Source of the DNA: an uncultured Duncaniella sp.
GTDB taxonomy: Bacteria > Bacteroidota > Bacteroidia > Bacteroidales > Muribaculaceae
DNA length: 33,327 bases
Assembly (NCBI RefSeq): GCF_910577345.1
Contig: NZ_CAJTMT010000025.1
Location: 14,991-48,317 of the forward strand
Direction of reading: 5' to 3'
The position numbers and the translations under genes were made by a program. The first letter of the stretch is position 1. Every line of letters begins with the position of its first letter. Under the pieces are notes generated by a model, which made no database searches, had not been told where the DNA came from, and was given only the letters and a program-made list of their open reading frames with translations. Below are positions 14,470 to 22,537 of this stretch, in pieces.

Positions 14470-17256
14470 TCATATCTTCAAGTTGAGCTCCATACCGAAA
14501 TATGGTGTGGAGTAACGGCGGATGGTTATGCCGTAGCGCTCATAGTTCGGTTCAATTGCAAGAAGACGGTTGACATAGAGGGCAAGCCCGATGCGTTTCT
14601 GCCAGAAAGACTTTGTGGCCTTGAGGTTGACAGTCGTTGACGAAGGGACTGTCTGACGCGCGAAAGAGCTTTCAGCAAAGTTCCTTACGAGCTGCTTGAG
14701 GTAGGGGTCTGTCATCGACTCCTCGGTGTAGGGCCGGAGAGTGCCGTCGGCATCCATGTATTGGACAGGTATGCCATCGCGGCGGAGAGTGCGGCGCGAA
14801 GTGCACCATACGTTCTGGAGACCTATCGAGAAGTTCAGTCCGAGGCGCGGGAGGTCGGTATCGAAGAGTATGTTGGTGTTGAAACTGCGGTATTCGCTTC
14901 CATCCATGTCATCGTAGAGCCCGACATATTGCAGTTCCTGATTGTTGACGATGATGCTCGGCTTGTACCAGAGAGGCTGGCTGTTGCTGTTGGTGGTCTT
15001 GAAGAATGCACCCGAGACGGTGACACGGGTATTGACCTTGGGAAGACGGCGTGACTGGATGGTGTATTCAATACCCTCTTTAAGTGTACGGCTTCCGTTG
15101 GTAGTCTTGCTGCGGACGGCAAGATAGGTCTGAGGAGTGTAAGGCAAATCTTCGAGTTGCGGTGCGCGTCCTGCGGCGTAAGGGTCGAATGCGGAAGCAT
15201 CGTAACGGTTGTAGGTGTAGGTATGCACGAAACCGGTGTTGCGGAAGCCGTCCTTCATGTTTTCGCGGAAGTAGGTCACGGAAAGGCGGTTGCCACGATA
15301 ACTGATGTCGGCACGCGCCTCCCACTTGAAGTTGCGCGCTGCGCGGAGTGAATAGTTGGTCATATCCTCGATGTAGGTCATTACGTTCATCACGCGGTAA
15401 TCCTCGACGTTGTGGTAATAGTTCAACTGCTCGAAGTCGGAATAGAGCTTGTCGGGATAGAGATAGGCTGCGACAGGCATTTTGGTGTGCCATCCTGCAC
15501 CTCCCGCAAACTCGAAATTCAAGGGATAATTGTTGACATAGACAGCCGGGAGGTCCCACACGGCATTGAAGCGAGGATCGAGATAGGGCTTGCCGCTGAG
15601 TTCATATTTCTTGTCGAGATGCAGGAGCTGTGTCTCGCGCAAGCCTGCTGTAAGGGTGATGGTGTGGCGACCGGCATACCATTTTGTCTCGCTTTCGAGA
15701 TAGGCGGAGAGAAGATGGATTGCCGGGACATCGCTGAAAGCGCGCGGACGGGTGGTGTTTCCTGCCGTCAGCGGACGCTCGATGTCATAGACGGCACCAC
15801 GGCCGTAGTTCTTGCTCATGTTCCATTCCACACCGGCTTTCAGTATCGAAGCAAGTGAACTGCCGCCGAAACGCATACGACCCGCACCTTTGAGCGAGGC
15901 GGTGAACGGGTCACCCTCCACGCGGTAGTCTGCGAGATAGAGCATCGGAAGATAGCCAACATAGTTGCTTCCGCCGACAGTCGAAACAGGCATGGGGAGC
16001 ACACGCGAAGAGGCCACATGCTTCTGCTGCGTGAGGCGATCGTTCGAATAGCTCAGGCCGGAGGTGAGGCTGAGTTCCTGTAAGGGTGAGGGATTGGAGG
16101 GAGCGTAGACAAGACTGTTGTCCCAGCGGAAGGTGTGCTTGGTATTCTTGTAGTAGTCAATCGTGTTATTGACCGAAAGATCCGGGTCATTGTCGTCCTT
16201 TTCGAAGGTGCCGCTGTAACTGAGATTCGAAGTCCAGTTGATGCGTGCCGGAGTGTTGTCCCAGCGTTTGAGGCTTCGGAGAGAACCGGTGACACGCTTG
16301 AAATTCTCACGGTTGTTGCGCGGGTCTATCTTAGAGTCGAGATAATCGAGTCCGGTGTTGAGAATCCAGGTGTTGTCGCCACTGAGGTCGAAACCTTTAC
16401 CGGCATAGAGGAGCTGGCTCTGTGTGTCGGCCTTGAAACGGGCTTCGAAACGGCTTACTCCGCTCTTGCGCTTGATGTTGACAAGACCGGAAGTCAGTTC
16501 GCCGTACTCTACGGAGGGGATACCTCTGACAATCTCCACACTCTCGATGTCGTCAGTGGAGATGGAACGCATGTCAACACCCTTGCCTGTCGCTATATGA
16601 CCCGCACGGTTGGTGTCGGGTGTACGCTGCATGTCAGCATCAGTGTTCAGACGGACTCCGTCGACAACAAAGGCGGTGCCAAGAGCGGAAGTAGTATAGT
16701 CGTCAGTCGAGGTGATACCGCTTGCCTCACGGAGAGCGATACTGTTGACCGCACCCATCTCAGGATCTTTTGTAATCCCGCCAGGCAGAAGAGCCACAAG
16801 GTCAGAGAAGCTCGAAGGCTGGAGATGGCGCATGGCGGTGGTGTCGATGAGCGATGCAGAGGTCGCATTGCGCGCCTCGCGTGCAGTGACGACGACCTCG
16901 CCGAGAGAGTCCATCGGGTCGAGTGGAAGGGTGAAGGTGAGGTCGCGGTCAACTTTAATGGTACGGCGGACAGGTTTATAGCCTACCATGCTCACTTCGA
17001 GTTGCCATGTACCGGGATTGACCGTGGCTGAGAAATGGCCATCCGAATCGGTGTATCCGCCCTTCACTCCCGACTGTCCCGGAACCGAAAGCGTCACAGC
17101 CACGAATTCCAGAGGTGAGGAATTGGAGCCGTCTTTCACTTTCAAATCCACGACCTTACCGTCAGGCATGGCCGATGCAAACCCCACGCAGAACGCGAGG
17201 ATACTAAGAGTCAGAAAAATCTTTTTCGGATTAATATGCCAAAGGCTTTTTGTCAT
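14470..17256 (-). CDS. TonB-dependent outer-membrane receptor
   Basis: 928 aa. A signal peptide (FLTLSILAFCVGFASA, to about residue 29) is followed by a carboxypeptidase-regulatory-like domain (about 34-112, with GGYTDSDGHFSATVNPGTWQ), a TonB-box-like EVVVTA (120-125), a plug domain (about 130-260, ending IESVEIVRGIPSVEYGELTSGLVNI) and a 22-strand-type barrel for the remainder. It imports an unknown ligand using energy from TonB. I use ATG 17256 rather than the TTG at 17262. There is no SusD-like partner, so it is not a standard polysaccharide-utilisation pair. It is the first gene of a seven-gene operon, with gaps of about 50 bp or less, that continues to 8073. Promoter and repeats are at 17291-17378. 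Confidence 0.93.
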   Translation of the reverse strand: MTKSLWHINPKKIFLTLSILAFCVGFASAMPDGKVVDLKVKDGSNSSPLEFVAVTLSVPGQSGVKGGYTDSDGHFSATVNPGTWQLEVSMVGYKPVRRTIKVDRDLTFTLPLDPMDSLGEVVVTAREARNATSASLIDTTAMRHLQPSSFSDLVALLPGGITKDPEMGAVNSIALREASGITSTDDYTTSALGTAFVVDGVRLNTDADMQRTPDTNRAGHIATGKGVDMRSISTDDIESVEIVRGIPSVEYGELTSGLVNIKRKSGVSRFEARFKADTQSQLLYAGKGFDLSGDNTWILNTGLDYLDSKIDPRNNRENFKRVTGSLRSLKRWDNTPARINWTSNLSYSGTFEKDDNDPDLSVNNTIDYYKNTKHTFRWDNSLVYAPSNPSPLQELSLTSGLSYSNDRLTQQKHVASSRVLPMPVSTVGGSNYVGYLPMLYLADYRVEGDPFTASLKGAGRMRFGGSSLASILKAGVEWNMSKNYGRGAVYDIERPLTAGNTTRPRAFSDVPAIHLLSAYLESETKWYAGRHTITLTAGLRETQLLHLDKKYELSGKPYLDPRFNAVWDLPAVYVNNYPLNFEFAGGAGWHTKMPVAAYLYPDKLYSDFEQLNYYHNVEDYRVMNVMTYIEDMTNYSLRAARNFKWEARADISYRGNRLSVTYFRENMKDGFRNTGFVHTYTYNRYDASAFDPYAAGRAPQLEDLPYTPQTYLAVRSKTTNGSRTLKEGIEYTIQSRRLPKVNTRVTVSGAFFKTTNSNSQPLWYKPSIIVNNQELQYVGLYDDMDGSEYRSFNTNILFDTDLPRLGLNFSIGLQNVWCTSRRTLRRDGIPVQYMDADGTLRPYTEESMTDPYLKQLVRNFAESSFARQTVPSSTTVNLKATKSFWQKRIGLALYVNRLLAIEPNYERYGITIRRYSTPYFGMELNLKI

Positions 17257-17294
17257 CGTCAATACTGTAATTGCACGGCTCTTTTTGAGCGATA

Positions 17295-17324
17295 CAAAAT
17301 TACTGTATCCAAAACGACGACAAA
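17295..17324 (-). promoter_or_regulatory. Promoter of the TonB receptor operon
   Basis: Read on the minus strand, TTTG (17324-17321), 18 bp, then TAATTTTG (17302-17295) is a full Bacteroidota -33/-7 promoter. The -7 box is flanked by GATACA (17291-17296) and TGTATC (17304-17309), a 6-bp inverted repeat that could be an operator. Confidence 0.75.
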
Positions 17325-17325
17325 A

Positions 17326-17378
17326 TACCCACTTTCGATGATTATTATATCATCCGATTACCCACTTATAATGATTAT
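17326..17378 (-). repeat. Two 20-bp direct repeats just upstream of the operon promoter
   Basis: The segments 17326-17345 and 17359-17378 agree at 17 of 20 bases. Both begin TACCCACTT and end ATGATTAT; only the middle three bases differ. Their 33-bp period is about three helical turns and the first copy abuts the -33 element, as expected for paired regulator sites. An inverted repeat CCGATTACC/GGTAATCGG (17354-17391) overlaps the distal copy. Confidence 0.75.
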
Positions 17379-17387
17379 GCGAGGTAA

Positions 17388-17407
17388 TCGGCCTGAAAAC
17401 AGGCCGA
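17388..17407 (-). terminator. Hairpin after the FAD oxidoreductase gene
   Basis: TCGGCCTG (17388-17395) and CAGGCCGA (17400-17407) form an 8-bp stem with an AAAA loop, about 10 bp past the stop at 17417. There is no T-run on the minus-strand side, so termination is uncertain. Confidence 0.45.
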
Positions 17408-17416
17408 ATCTCCAAA

Positions 17417-18982
17417 TCATTTCTGCATATGAGCCGCCACCGCGTCCGCTGCGCGATCACCGTCAATAGCGGCGGAAACGATGCCTCCGGCGTAACCTGC
17501 ACCCTCGCCTGTCGGGAAAAGTCCGGACACGGAAATATGTGCAAGAGTCTCCGGATCGCGGGGAATACGAAGCGGGGAGGAGGTGCGGGTCTCGGCACCG
17601 ATAAGCACCGCGTCGTTGGTGAGGAAACCTTTGTTCTTACGGTCGAAATCCTTGAAACCCTGCTGCAGACGGCGCGCGATACCTTTGGGGAGCAGACGGT
17701 CGATGCGCGAGGAGTGGATGCCGGGAGCGTAGGAGGTGGCGGGGAGGTCCGCTGACTGACGGGAATTTACGAAGTCGGCCATACGCTGTGCGGGAGCGTT
17801 CTGAGTCCGTCCGGCCTCCTCCCAGAAGGCTTTTTCGATGCGCTCCTGGAAGTGCATCATCTTCAGAGTGTCGTCAGCCTCGTCCGTCGCGGGTACATCT
17901 TCAGGCAGAATCTCGACAACCATGCCAGAGTTGGCCCAACGGGTTCCACGGTTGGAAGGCGACATGCCGTTGACAACGAGCTGTCCGTCCTCGCTTGCAG
18001 CAGGGATGATGAAACCACCGGGACACATGCAGAAAGAATAGACCGCACGGTCATCAACTCGCGTCAACATAGTGTATTCCGCAGCAGGGAGATACTTACC
18101 CCTGCCCTCTTTGGAGTGATAGCGCAGGCGGTCGATGAGTTGCTGCGGATGTTCGAGGCGGACACCGATGGCAAGACCCTTCGGCTCCATGCCGACACCG
18201 CGCGAGTGGAGCATACGGTAGACATCACGGGCCGAATGACCTGTGGCAAGAATCACGGGGCCATGGAAGGTGCTGCCGTCAGCAACAGTAACACCCTTTA
18301 CCTCACCGTTTTCAATGATAAGATCGGTCACCTTTGTCGCGAAGTGAACCTCACCTCCGCAACGGATGATGGTCTCACGCATCGCCTTGATAACGTCGGG
18401 GAGTTTGTCGGTGCCAATGTGGGGATGAGCATCGACAAGAATATCCTCCGAAGCCCCGTGCTGGGCGAAAATGTGGAGAATCTTGTCGACCGACCCGCGT
18501 TTTTTCGAACGCGTGTAGAGCTTGCCGTCAGAATAGGCTCCTGCCCCACCCTCGCCGAAGCAATAGTTGGAATCGGGATCGACCACACCCTCGCGGGCAA
18601 TGGCTGCCATGTCCTTACGGCGGGAATCAACATCCTTTCCGCGTTCGAGAAGTATCGGTTTGATGCCAAGCTCAATCAGACGGAGGGCTGCAAAAAGTCC
18701 GGCTGGACCGGCTCCGATCACAATTGCCTGACGGGAACCGTCGACAGGTCTGTAGTCAACAGGGCGGACAAGGGAGGTATTGTCGGGGAGTTCGTTGATG
18801 TAGACTTTAAGGGAGAGGTTGACCATCACCTGACGCTGACGTGCATCTATTGAGCGGCGAATGACAGTGATATGCTTTATGGCGTTGGCATCTACGCCGA
18901 GACGGTTTGAGAGGTCGGCTTTAAGAAGCATCGGTTCACCGGCAACTTTTGGGGTGACCCTTATATCGATTGTTTCCTGCAT
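17417..18982 (-). CDS. FAD-dependent oxidoreductase (COG2509-like)
   Basis: 521-aa cytoplasmic flavoprotein. It has an N-terminal ~80-residue domain, then the FAD-binding Rossmann motif GAGPAG (90-95) with the ribose-binding E in LLERG (113). GEGGAGAYSDGKL (143-155) follows, then a central NAD(P)-like/cap region with VILATGHSARD. The C-terminal LFPTGEGAGYAGGIVSAAIDG completes the FAD site. This is the arrangement of the uncharacterised FAD-dependent dehydrogenases grouped as COG2509. The physiological substrate of the family is not known to me. The start at 18982 is an ATG with no better alternative. It is isolated, with 171 bp to the MATE gene upstream and the TonB operon's regulatory region downstream. 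Confidence 0.85.
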   Translation of the reverse strand: MQETIDIRVTPKVAGEPMLLKADLSNRLGVDANAIKHITVIRRSIDARQRQVMVNLSLKVYINELPDNTSLVRPVDYRPVDGSRQAIVIGAGPAGLFAALRLIELGIKPILLERGKDVDSRRKDMAAIAREGVVDPDSNYCFGEGGAGAYSDGKLYTRSKKRGSVDKILHIFAQHGASEDILVDAHPHIGTDKLPDVIKAMRETIIRCGGEVHFATKVTDLIIENGEVKGVTVADGSTFHGPVILATGHSARDVYRMLHSRGVGMEPKGLAIGVRLEHPQQLIDRLRYHSKEGRGKYLPAAEYTMLTRVDDRAVYSFCMCPGGFIIPAASEDGQLVVNGMSPSNRGTRWANSGMVVEILPEDVPATDEADDTLKMMHFQERIEKAFWEEAGRTQNAPAQRMADFVNSRQSADLPATSYAPGIHSSRIDRLLPKGIARRLQQGFKDFDRKNKGFLTNDAVLIGAETRTSSPLRIPRDPETLAHISVSGLFPTGEGAGYAGGIVSAAIDGDRAADAVAAHMQK

Positions 18983-19153
18983 TGTATTTTCGGTTGTTTT
19001 TGAGTTTTGGTGGTGAGGAGATTTTTATGGGGGAAGATTGGGAGTTTATTTGGTATCTATTTGGAGTTCATTGGGCATACGCGCTACAGCGCGTCCCTAC
19101 AAGCCTGATGTTTTTACGCTTGAAGTTATTTTTGAGTTTTGAAAATGATGTAG
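18983..19153. other. Intergenic spacer with a REP-like hairpin
   Basis: No gene is seen. ACGCGC-TACA-GCGCGT (19079-19094) followed by CCCTAC is a short GC-rich palindrome of the kind often dispersed in bacterial intergenic regions. Only one copy is in this window, so repeat status is a guess. Confidence 0.4.
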
Positions 19154-20551
19154 CTACTCTTCGGGGTTGAGGGATTGGGCGCGTTGCTCCATGCGGCGCA
19201 TTGTGTGGCCCATCCACCACCAGAGGGTCACGACAGCGACCACAAAGGCGATGAAGTCAGATCCGGCCATCGAAGCCCAGACTCCGGGGACACCCCAGTG
19301 GCGAGGAAGGATGATGAGGAAGGGAATGAGGAAGAGAAGCTGACGGGTCAACGAGAGGAAAATTGACATCTGAGGCTTTCCGACACTCTGGAAGAAGTTC
19401 TGAATCACAATCTGACAACCGACCACAGGATAGGCGATGAAATAGATTCTGAAACCTTCGCGGGCTATGCGCGTGAGGGTCTCGTCGGTTGTGAAGAGCG
19501 ATGATACAGTGTCCGGCATACCCTCGCTTATAATCCAGCCAATTGAAGTGATGCCCACACCAATCCAGATACCGAGGCGAAGCACACGTTTGACCCTGTC
19601 GAAGTTGTTGGCACCGATGTTGTAGCCCAGAATAGGCTGCATACCCTGAGTGACACCGAAGACTATCATCACGAAGAACATTGTGGTGCGGTTGATGATA
19701 CCGTAGGCTCCCACGGCAAGGTTGCCATCGTCACCGCCGTAGTCAAGAAGCGCACGGTTGATGAAAATCACCACCACGCAGGCACAGACGTTCATGAGGA
19801 AGGGGGAAAGACCGATGGCATAAATGCGCTTGATAATCGTCCACGAGAGCCATTTGTTACCACGCTGGAAGTGGATTGAACTCTTCTTGGAAAGGAAGTG
19901 GGACAACACCCACACGAAGGCTGAGAACTGTCCGCAGACAGTTGCCAATGCCGCTCCACGAATACCCCAGTCAAGAACAAAAATGAAGATTGGCGCGAGG
20001 ATAAGGTTGACAAAGACCGAAATGAGAGCCGAAATCATGGCTTTGCGCGGATAGCCTGTGGCTCGCATCAGGTTGTTGAGACCGATGAACACATAGAGAA
20101 TCGGCGTTCCGCAGAGAATCACCTGCATGAACTCGCGGGCATAGCTTATAGTAGCTTCAGTCGCACCGAAGAAGAGAAGTATGGGATCGAGGAATATCAA
20201 CGTCAGGCCACCGAAAAGGAAGGCATGGATGAGACAGAGAGTGAAGACATTGTTCACCACATCAGTCGCCCTCGAATAGTTCTTCTGTCCGAGGAAAATC
20301 GAGACGATTGTGGCACCACCGGCCGCGATGAGCATACAGAAGGCCGCGACGAGGTTCATCAGCGGGAAGGTGATGGCAAGCCCGGCAATGGCCATTGGGC
20401 CGACACCACGTCCGATGAAGATACTGTCAATGATATTATACAGCGAAGTAGCCACACTGGCGATAATCGCCGGTACGGAATATTGAGCAAGGAGTTTGCC
20501 GACTGACTTCACTCCAAGGTCCTCGGTTGAGGTGCTTGCATTTACTGCCAT
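19154..20551 (-). CDS. MATE family efflux transporter
   Basis: 465-aa inner-membrane protein with about twelve hydrophobic helices in two similar halves, typical for multidrug and toxic compound extrusion transporters of the DinF/NorM-like group. Typical elements are LLAQYSVPAIIASVATSLYNIIDSIFIGRGVG at the N-terminus and, in the second half, YGIINRTTMFFVMIVFGVTQGMQPILGYNIGA, which contains the family's QG.QPI.GYN.GA signature. It exports cationic drugs or metabolites using a Na+ or H+ gradient; the real substrate is unknown. ATG 20551 is supported by the short soluble lead and the first helix. It is followed by the FAD oxidoreductase and preceded by the MFS gene on the same strand, 180 bp away with a hairpin between, so it is probably a separate unit. 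Confidence 0.92.
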   Translation of the reverse strand: MAVNASTSTEDLGVKSVGKLLAQYSVPAIIASVATSLYNIIDSIFIGRGVGPMAIAGLAITFPLMNLVAAFCMLIAAGGATIVSIFLGQKNYSRATDVVNNVFTLCLIHAFLFGGLTLIFLDPILLFFGATEATISYAREFMQVILCGTPILYVFIGLNNLMRATGYPRKAMISALISVFVNLILAPIFIFVLDWGIRGAALATVCGQFSAFVWVLSHFLSKKSSIHFQRGNKWLSWTIIKRIYAIGLSPFLMNVCACVVVIFINRALLDYGGDDGNLAVGAYGIINRTTMFFVMIVFGVTQGMQPILGYNIGANNFDRVKRVLRLGIWIGVGITSIGWIISEGMPDTVSSLFTTDETLTRIAREGFRIYFIAYPVVGCQIVIQNFFQSVGKPQMSIFLSLTRQLLFLIPFLIILPRHWGVPGVWASMAGSDFIAFVVAVVTLWWWMGHTMRRMEQRAQSLNPEE

Positions 20552-20665
20552 CTATATTTTACCTTTCTCAAAATAACTGAAACGCGAAAAGAGACGGAAA
20601 CCCAACGTTGGATTTATCCGGACAGCATGTTACCGCATTGACTGCCAATCCGAAGTATTCCGGAC

Positions 20666-20685
20666 GGCGGCTGACAAGAGCCGCC
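20666..20685 (-). terminator. GC-rich hairpin between the MFS and MATE genes
   Basis: GGCGGCT (20666-20672) and AGCCGCC (20679-20685) form a 7-bp stem about 45 bp downstream of the MFS stop. There is no clear T-run, so this is a weak terminator call. Confidence 0.4.
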
Positions 20686-20730
20686 ACGCCTCATTCTACA
20701 TTATATAATATATGAACTATCCCGGCAATC

Positions 20731-21972
20731 TTATTGTTCACCGGACTTGGGGAAGTATTCCGGGAGCATACGCGCTTTGAAGAAACTGCGCGTCAGGAAG
20801 ATAATCAACAGTGTCCCCGTAATTTGCGAGATTGCGGCGCCCCAGAAGGCTGCGGAGAAACTTATGTACTCGGCAAGGAAACCGCCAAGGAGGATTCCCA
20901 GACCCATTCCGCAGTCCCATGCGGTGAGGATGGAGGAGTTGGCCGTCCCACGCTGGTCACGGCGCGCGACACAGATGAACATGTTGAGGAACGCAGGATA
21001 CATGCGTCCGTTGCCAAGACCGATGAGTATGGCCGCGCCATAATAGGCCCACGCTCCTGGACAGAGGGCAAACAGAGTGTAGCCGACACAACTTATCAGC
21101 GCTCCTTCGAGGGCATTTTCAGTAAGCCGACCCTCGCGGAGAGATTTCACACCGTAGAGACGCGATACGAACAGACCTGCCGAGAGGAAGGCGAAGAAGA
21201 GACCGGTGCCGTCGGTGATACCGAGTTCCTGCTTGCCAAAAAGAGCGACATAGTTGCTCATCACACCCCAGCAAAGGCCGAAAAGGAGGATGTTGACCGC
21301 CATGAGCCATGCCCTTCCAAGGAAGAAATGGTCAAGACTGAGTTTTGGTTTACCCTCGACAAGATTGCGCGGAGGAAGCTTGATGGAACATGCCATATAG
21401 AAGCCGCCAAACGCCACGAACAGCGAAATCCAGAAAAGGAAAGAAAAATTGTCGGTCAGCGAATAGATATAGATTCCGGCCGATGGAGCTATCGCCATCG
21501 CAAGATTGTTGCTGAGACCATAGTAACCCACGCCCTCGTTTCTGCGCGACGACGGGAGCACGTCGATTGCGACCGTACTGTTGGCAACCGTTGTCGCTCC
21601 GAATGGTAGTCCGTGGATGGTGCGGACAATGGCAAACATGAGTATGGTGCTTGCACCGATGTAGCCTGTGAAACAGATGAAAAAGGCGAAGAAACAGAGC
21701 ATCAACACCTTTTTGCGGTTGAAACTGTCGACAATGAATCCGCTGAAGGGCCTCACGATGAGGGCAGCGACAACATAGCCTGAAAGGACAAGTCCGATGA
21801 GGTCTTTATCGGCATGGAACTGTGCGTCAAGATAGATCGGGAGAAGCGGTGTGAGAAGATAGAAGGAGAAAAACATCATGAAATTCCCGGCCATAGCCTT
21901 GCAATAGTTGGAATTCCAAAGTTTTTCCTTTACCTGTGTGTCATCGTGTGAAAGAGTCTTTGATGCACTCAT
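20731..21972 (-). CDS. MFS transporter
   Basis: 413-aa inner-membrane protein with about twelve helices. The loop between helices 2 and 3 reads GFIVDSFNRKKVLM, the usual MFS G..DR.GRR-type motif A in a variant form, and there is a central cytoplasmic loop around KLPPRNLVEGKPKLSLDHF. The composition resembles drug or metabolite efflux members (DHA1-like, YfcJ/arabinose-efflux-type), but the substrate is unknown. ATG 21972 is used; the frame extends two codons further to a TTG. The leader contains a -7-like TACCTTTG on the minus strand (22084-22077), implying a leader of about 100 nt. The gene is divergent from the small gene at 22181. Confidence 0.9.
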   Translation of the reverse strand: MSASKTLSHDDTQVKEKLWNSNYCKAMAGNFMMFFSFYLLTPLLPIYLDAQFHADKDLIGLVLSGYVVAALIVRPFSGFIVDSFNRKKVLMLCFFAFFICFTGYIGASTILMFAIVRTIHGLPFGATTVANSTVAIDVLPSSRRNEGVGYYGLSNNLAMAIAPSAGIYIYSLTDNFSFLFWISLFVAFGGFYMACSIKLPPRNLVEGKPKLSLDHFFLGRAWLMAVNILLFGLCWGVMSNYVALFGKQELGITDGTGLFFAFLSAGLFVSRLYGVKSLREGRLTENALEGALISCVGYTLFALCPGAWAYYGAAILIGLGNGRMYPAFLNMFICVARRDQRGTANSSILTAWDCGMGLGILLGGFLAEYISFSAAFWGAAISQITGTLLIIFLTRSFFKARMLPEYFPKSGEQ

Positions 21973-22076
21973 AATCAATATCTTTTTTACCTGAAAACTG
22001 ACCCTGCAACCATAATCCCCACCTCAGAAAAGCCAACAGTGGAAAAGCGGCCTGCAAAATCGACTGCAAAGGTAGT

Positions 22077-22084
22077 GAGATTTT
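22077..22084 (-). promoter_or_regulatory. Possible -7 box for the MFS gene
   Basis: On the minus strand TACCTTTG matches TAnnTTTG. The -33 element is not clear, so this is a weaker call than the other promoters. Confidence 0.4.
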
Positions 22085-22126
22085 TTCAATCATGTACCAT
22101 ATTTAATTGTCCGAAAGGCGTAACAG

Positions 22127-22158
22127 TTTGTTTATCTTGCATAAAATCGTTATTTTTG
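22127..22158 (+). promoter_or_regulatory. Promoter of the 55-aa protein gene
   Basis: TTTG (22127-22130), 20 bp, TATTTTTG (22151-22158) is a full Bacteroidota promoter with a start codon about 22 bp further on. Confidence 0.75.
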
Positions 22159-22180
22159 CAAGTATTAAACTTAATAGACA

Positions 22181-22348
22181 ATGGCACGACCTATAAAAGA
22201 GACACCGATACTCAAGGGCAACGATGCCCGCAGGTTCATTGAACACATGTCGCGTTCAGATGAACGCAAAGAAACCATTGACGAGCGTAATGCACGCATG
22301 GAAATCTATGAGGCAACCTTAAAAATGTTTACCAATTCAGGAAAATGA
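22181..22348 (+). CDS. 55-aa small protein, antitoxin-like
   Basis: It begins MARPIKETPILKGNDARRF and ends LKMFTNSGK. The pattern MxxPIKETP.L.G.DA..F is one I associate with a widespread small Bacteroidales protein usually found just upstream of a second small gene, which suggests an antitoxin or regulator role; this is recollection, not proof. The sequence is strongly charged and mostly helical, with no membrane segment, so it is cytoplasmic. Support for it being real: a complete -33/-7 promoter at 22127-22158 and a sensible start. The stop overlaps a following ATG (ATGATGA), yet that frame (22348-22389) ends after 13 residues. The expected partner may therefore be lost or shortened. Confidence 0.75.
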   Translation: MARPIKETPILKGNDARRFIEHMSRSDERKETIDERNARMEIYEATLKMFTNSGK

Positions 22349-22389
22349 TGACAAGGATAGTCAAACCTGATTATTGTTTTTCGATTTAA
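22348..22389 (+). pseudogene. Possible remnant of a coupled partner gene (13 codons)
   Basis: The ATG overlaps the stop of the 55-aa gene by one base, the usual arrangement for a coupled pair, and reads MTRIVKPDYCFSI before TAA. No continuing frame with the look of coding sequence is visible after it. Whether this is a true remnant or chance is open. Confidence 0.25.
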
Positions 22390-22437
22390 ATTTTCTGTCT
22401 CCGGGTTTCATCTAAGAACCGACATAAAAAAACTAAA

Positions 22438-22474
22438 CCCCGAGGTTTGTTTCATCAACAGGGACACTCGGGGG
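22438..22474. terminator. Hairpin between the small gene and the Abi-like gene
   Basis: CCCCGAG (22438-22444) pairs with CTCGGGG (22467-22473). An A-run at 22426-22432 gives a T-run on the minus strand, so it could end a minus-strand transcript. On the plus strand there is no T-tract. Confidence 0.4.
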
Positions 22475-22537
22475 ATTCCGTTGCAAAATTAGTAATTTTT
22501 ATTTGAGTTTGCAATATATCCAAGTTAAAATTATCCA

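Noticed and set aside
16135..17031. Plus-strand frame of about 298 codons
   Set aside because: Shadow of the TonB receptor plug and barrel region.
17852..18853. Long plus-strand frame of about 333 codons
   Set aside because: It is antisense to the FAD oxidoreductase, which has clear FAD motifs; the plus-strand product has no recognisable domain.
20734..21609. Plus-strand frame of about 291 codons
   Set aside because: Shadow of the MFS transporter, whose twelve helices are on the minus strand.
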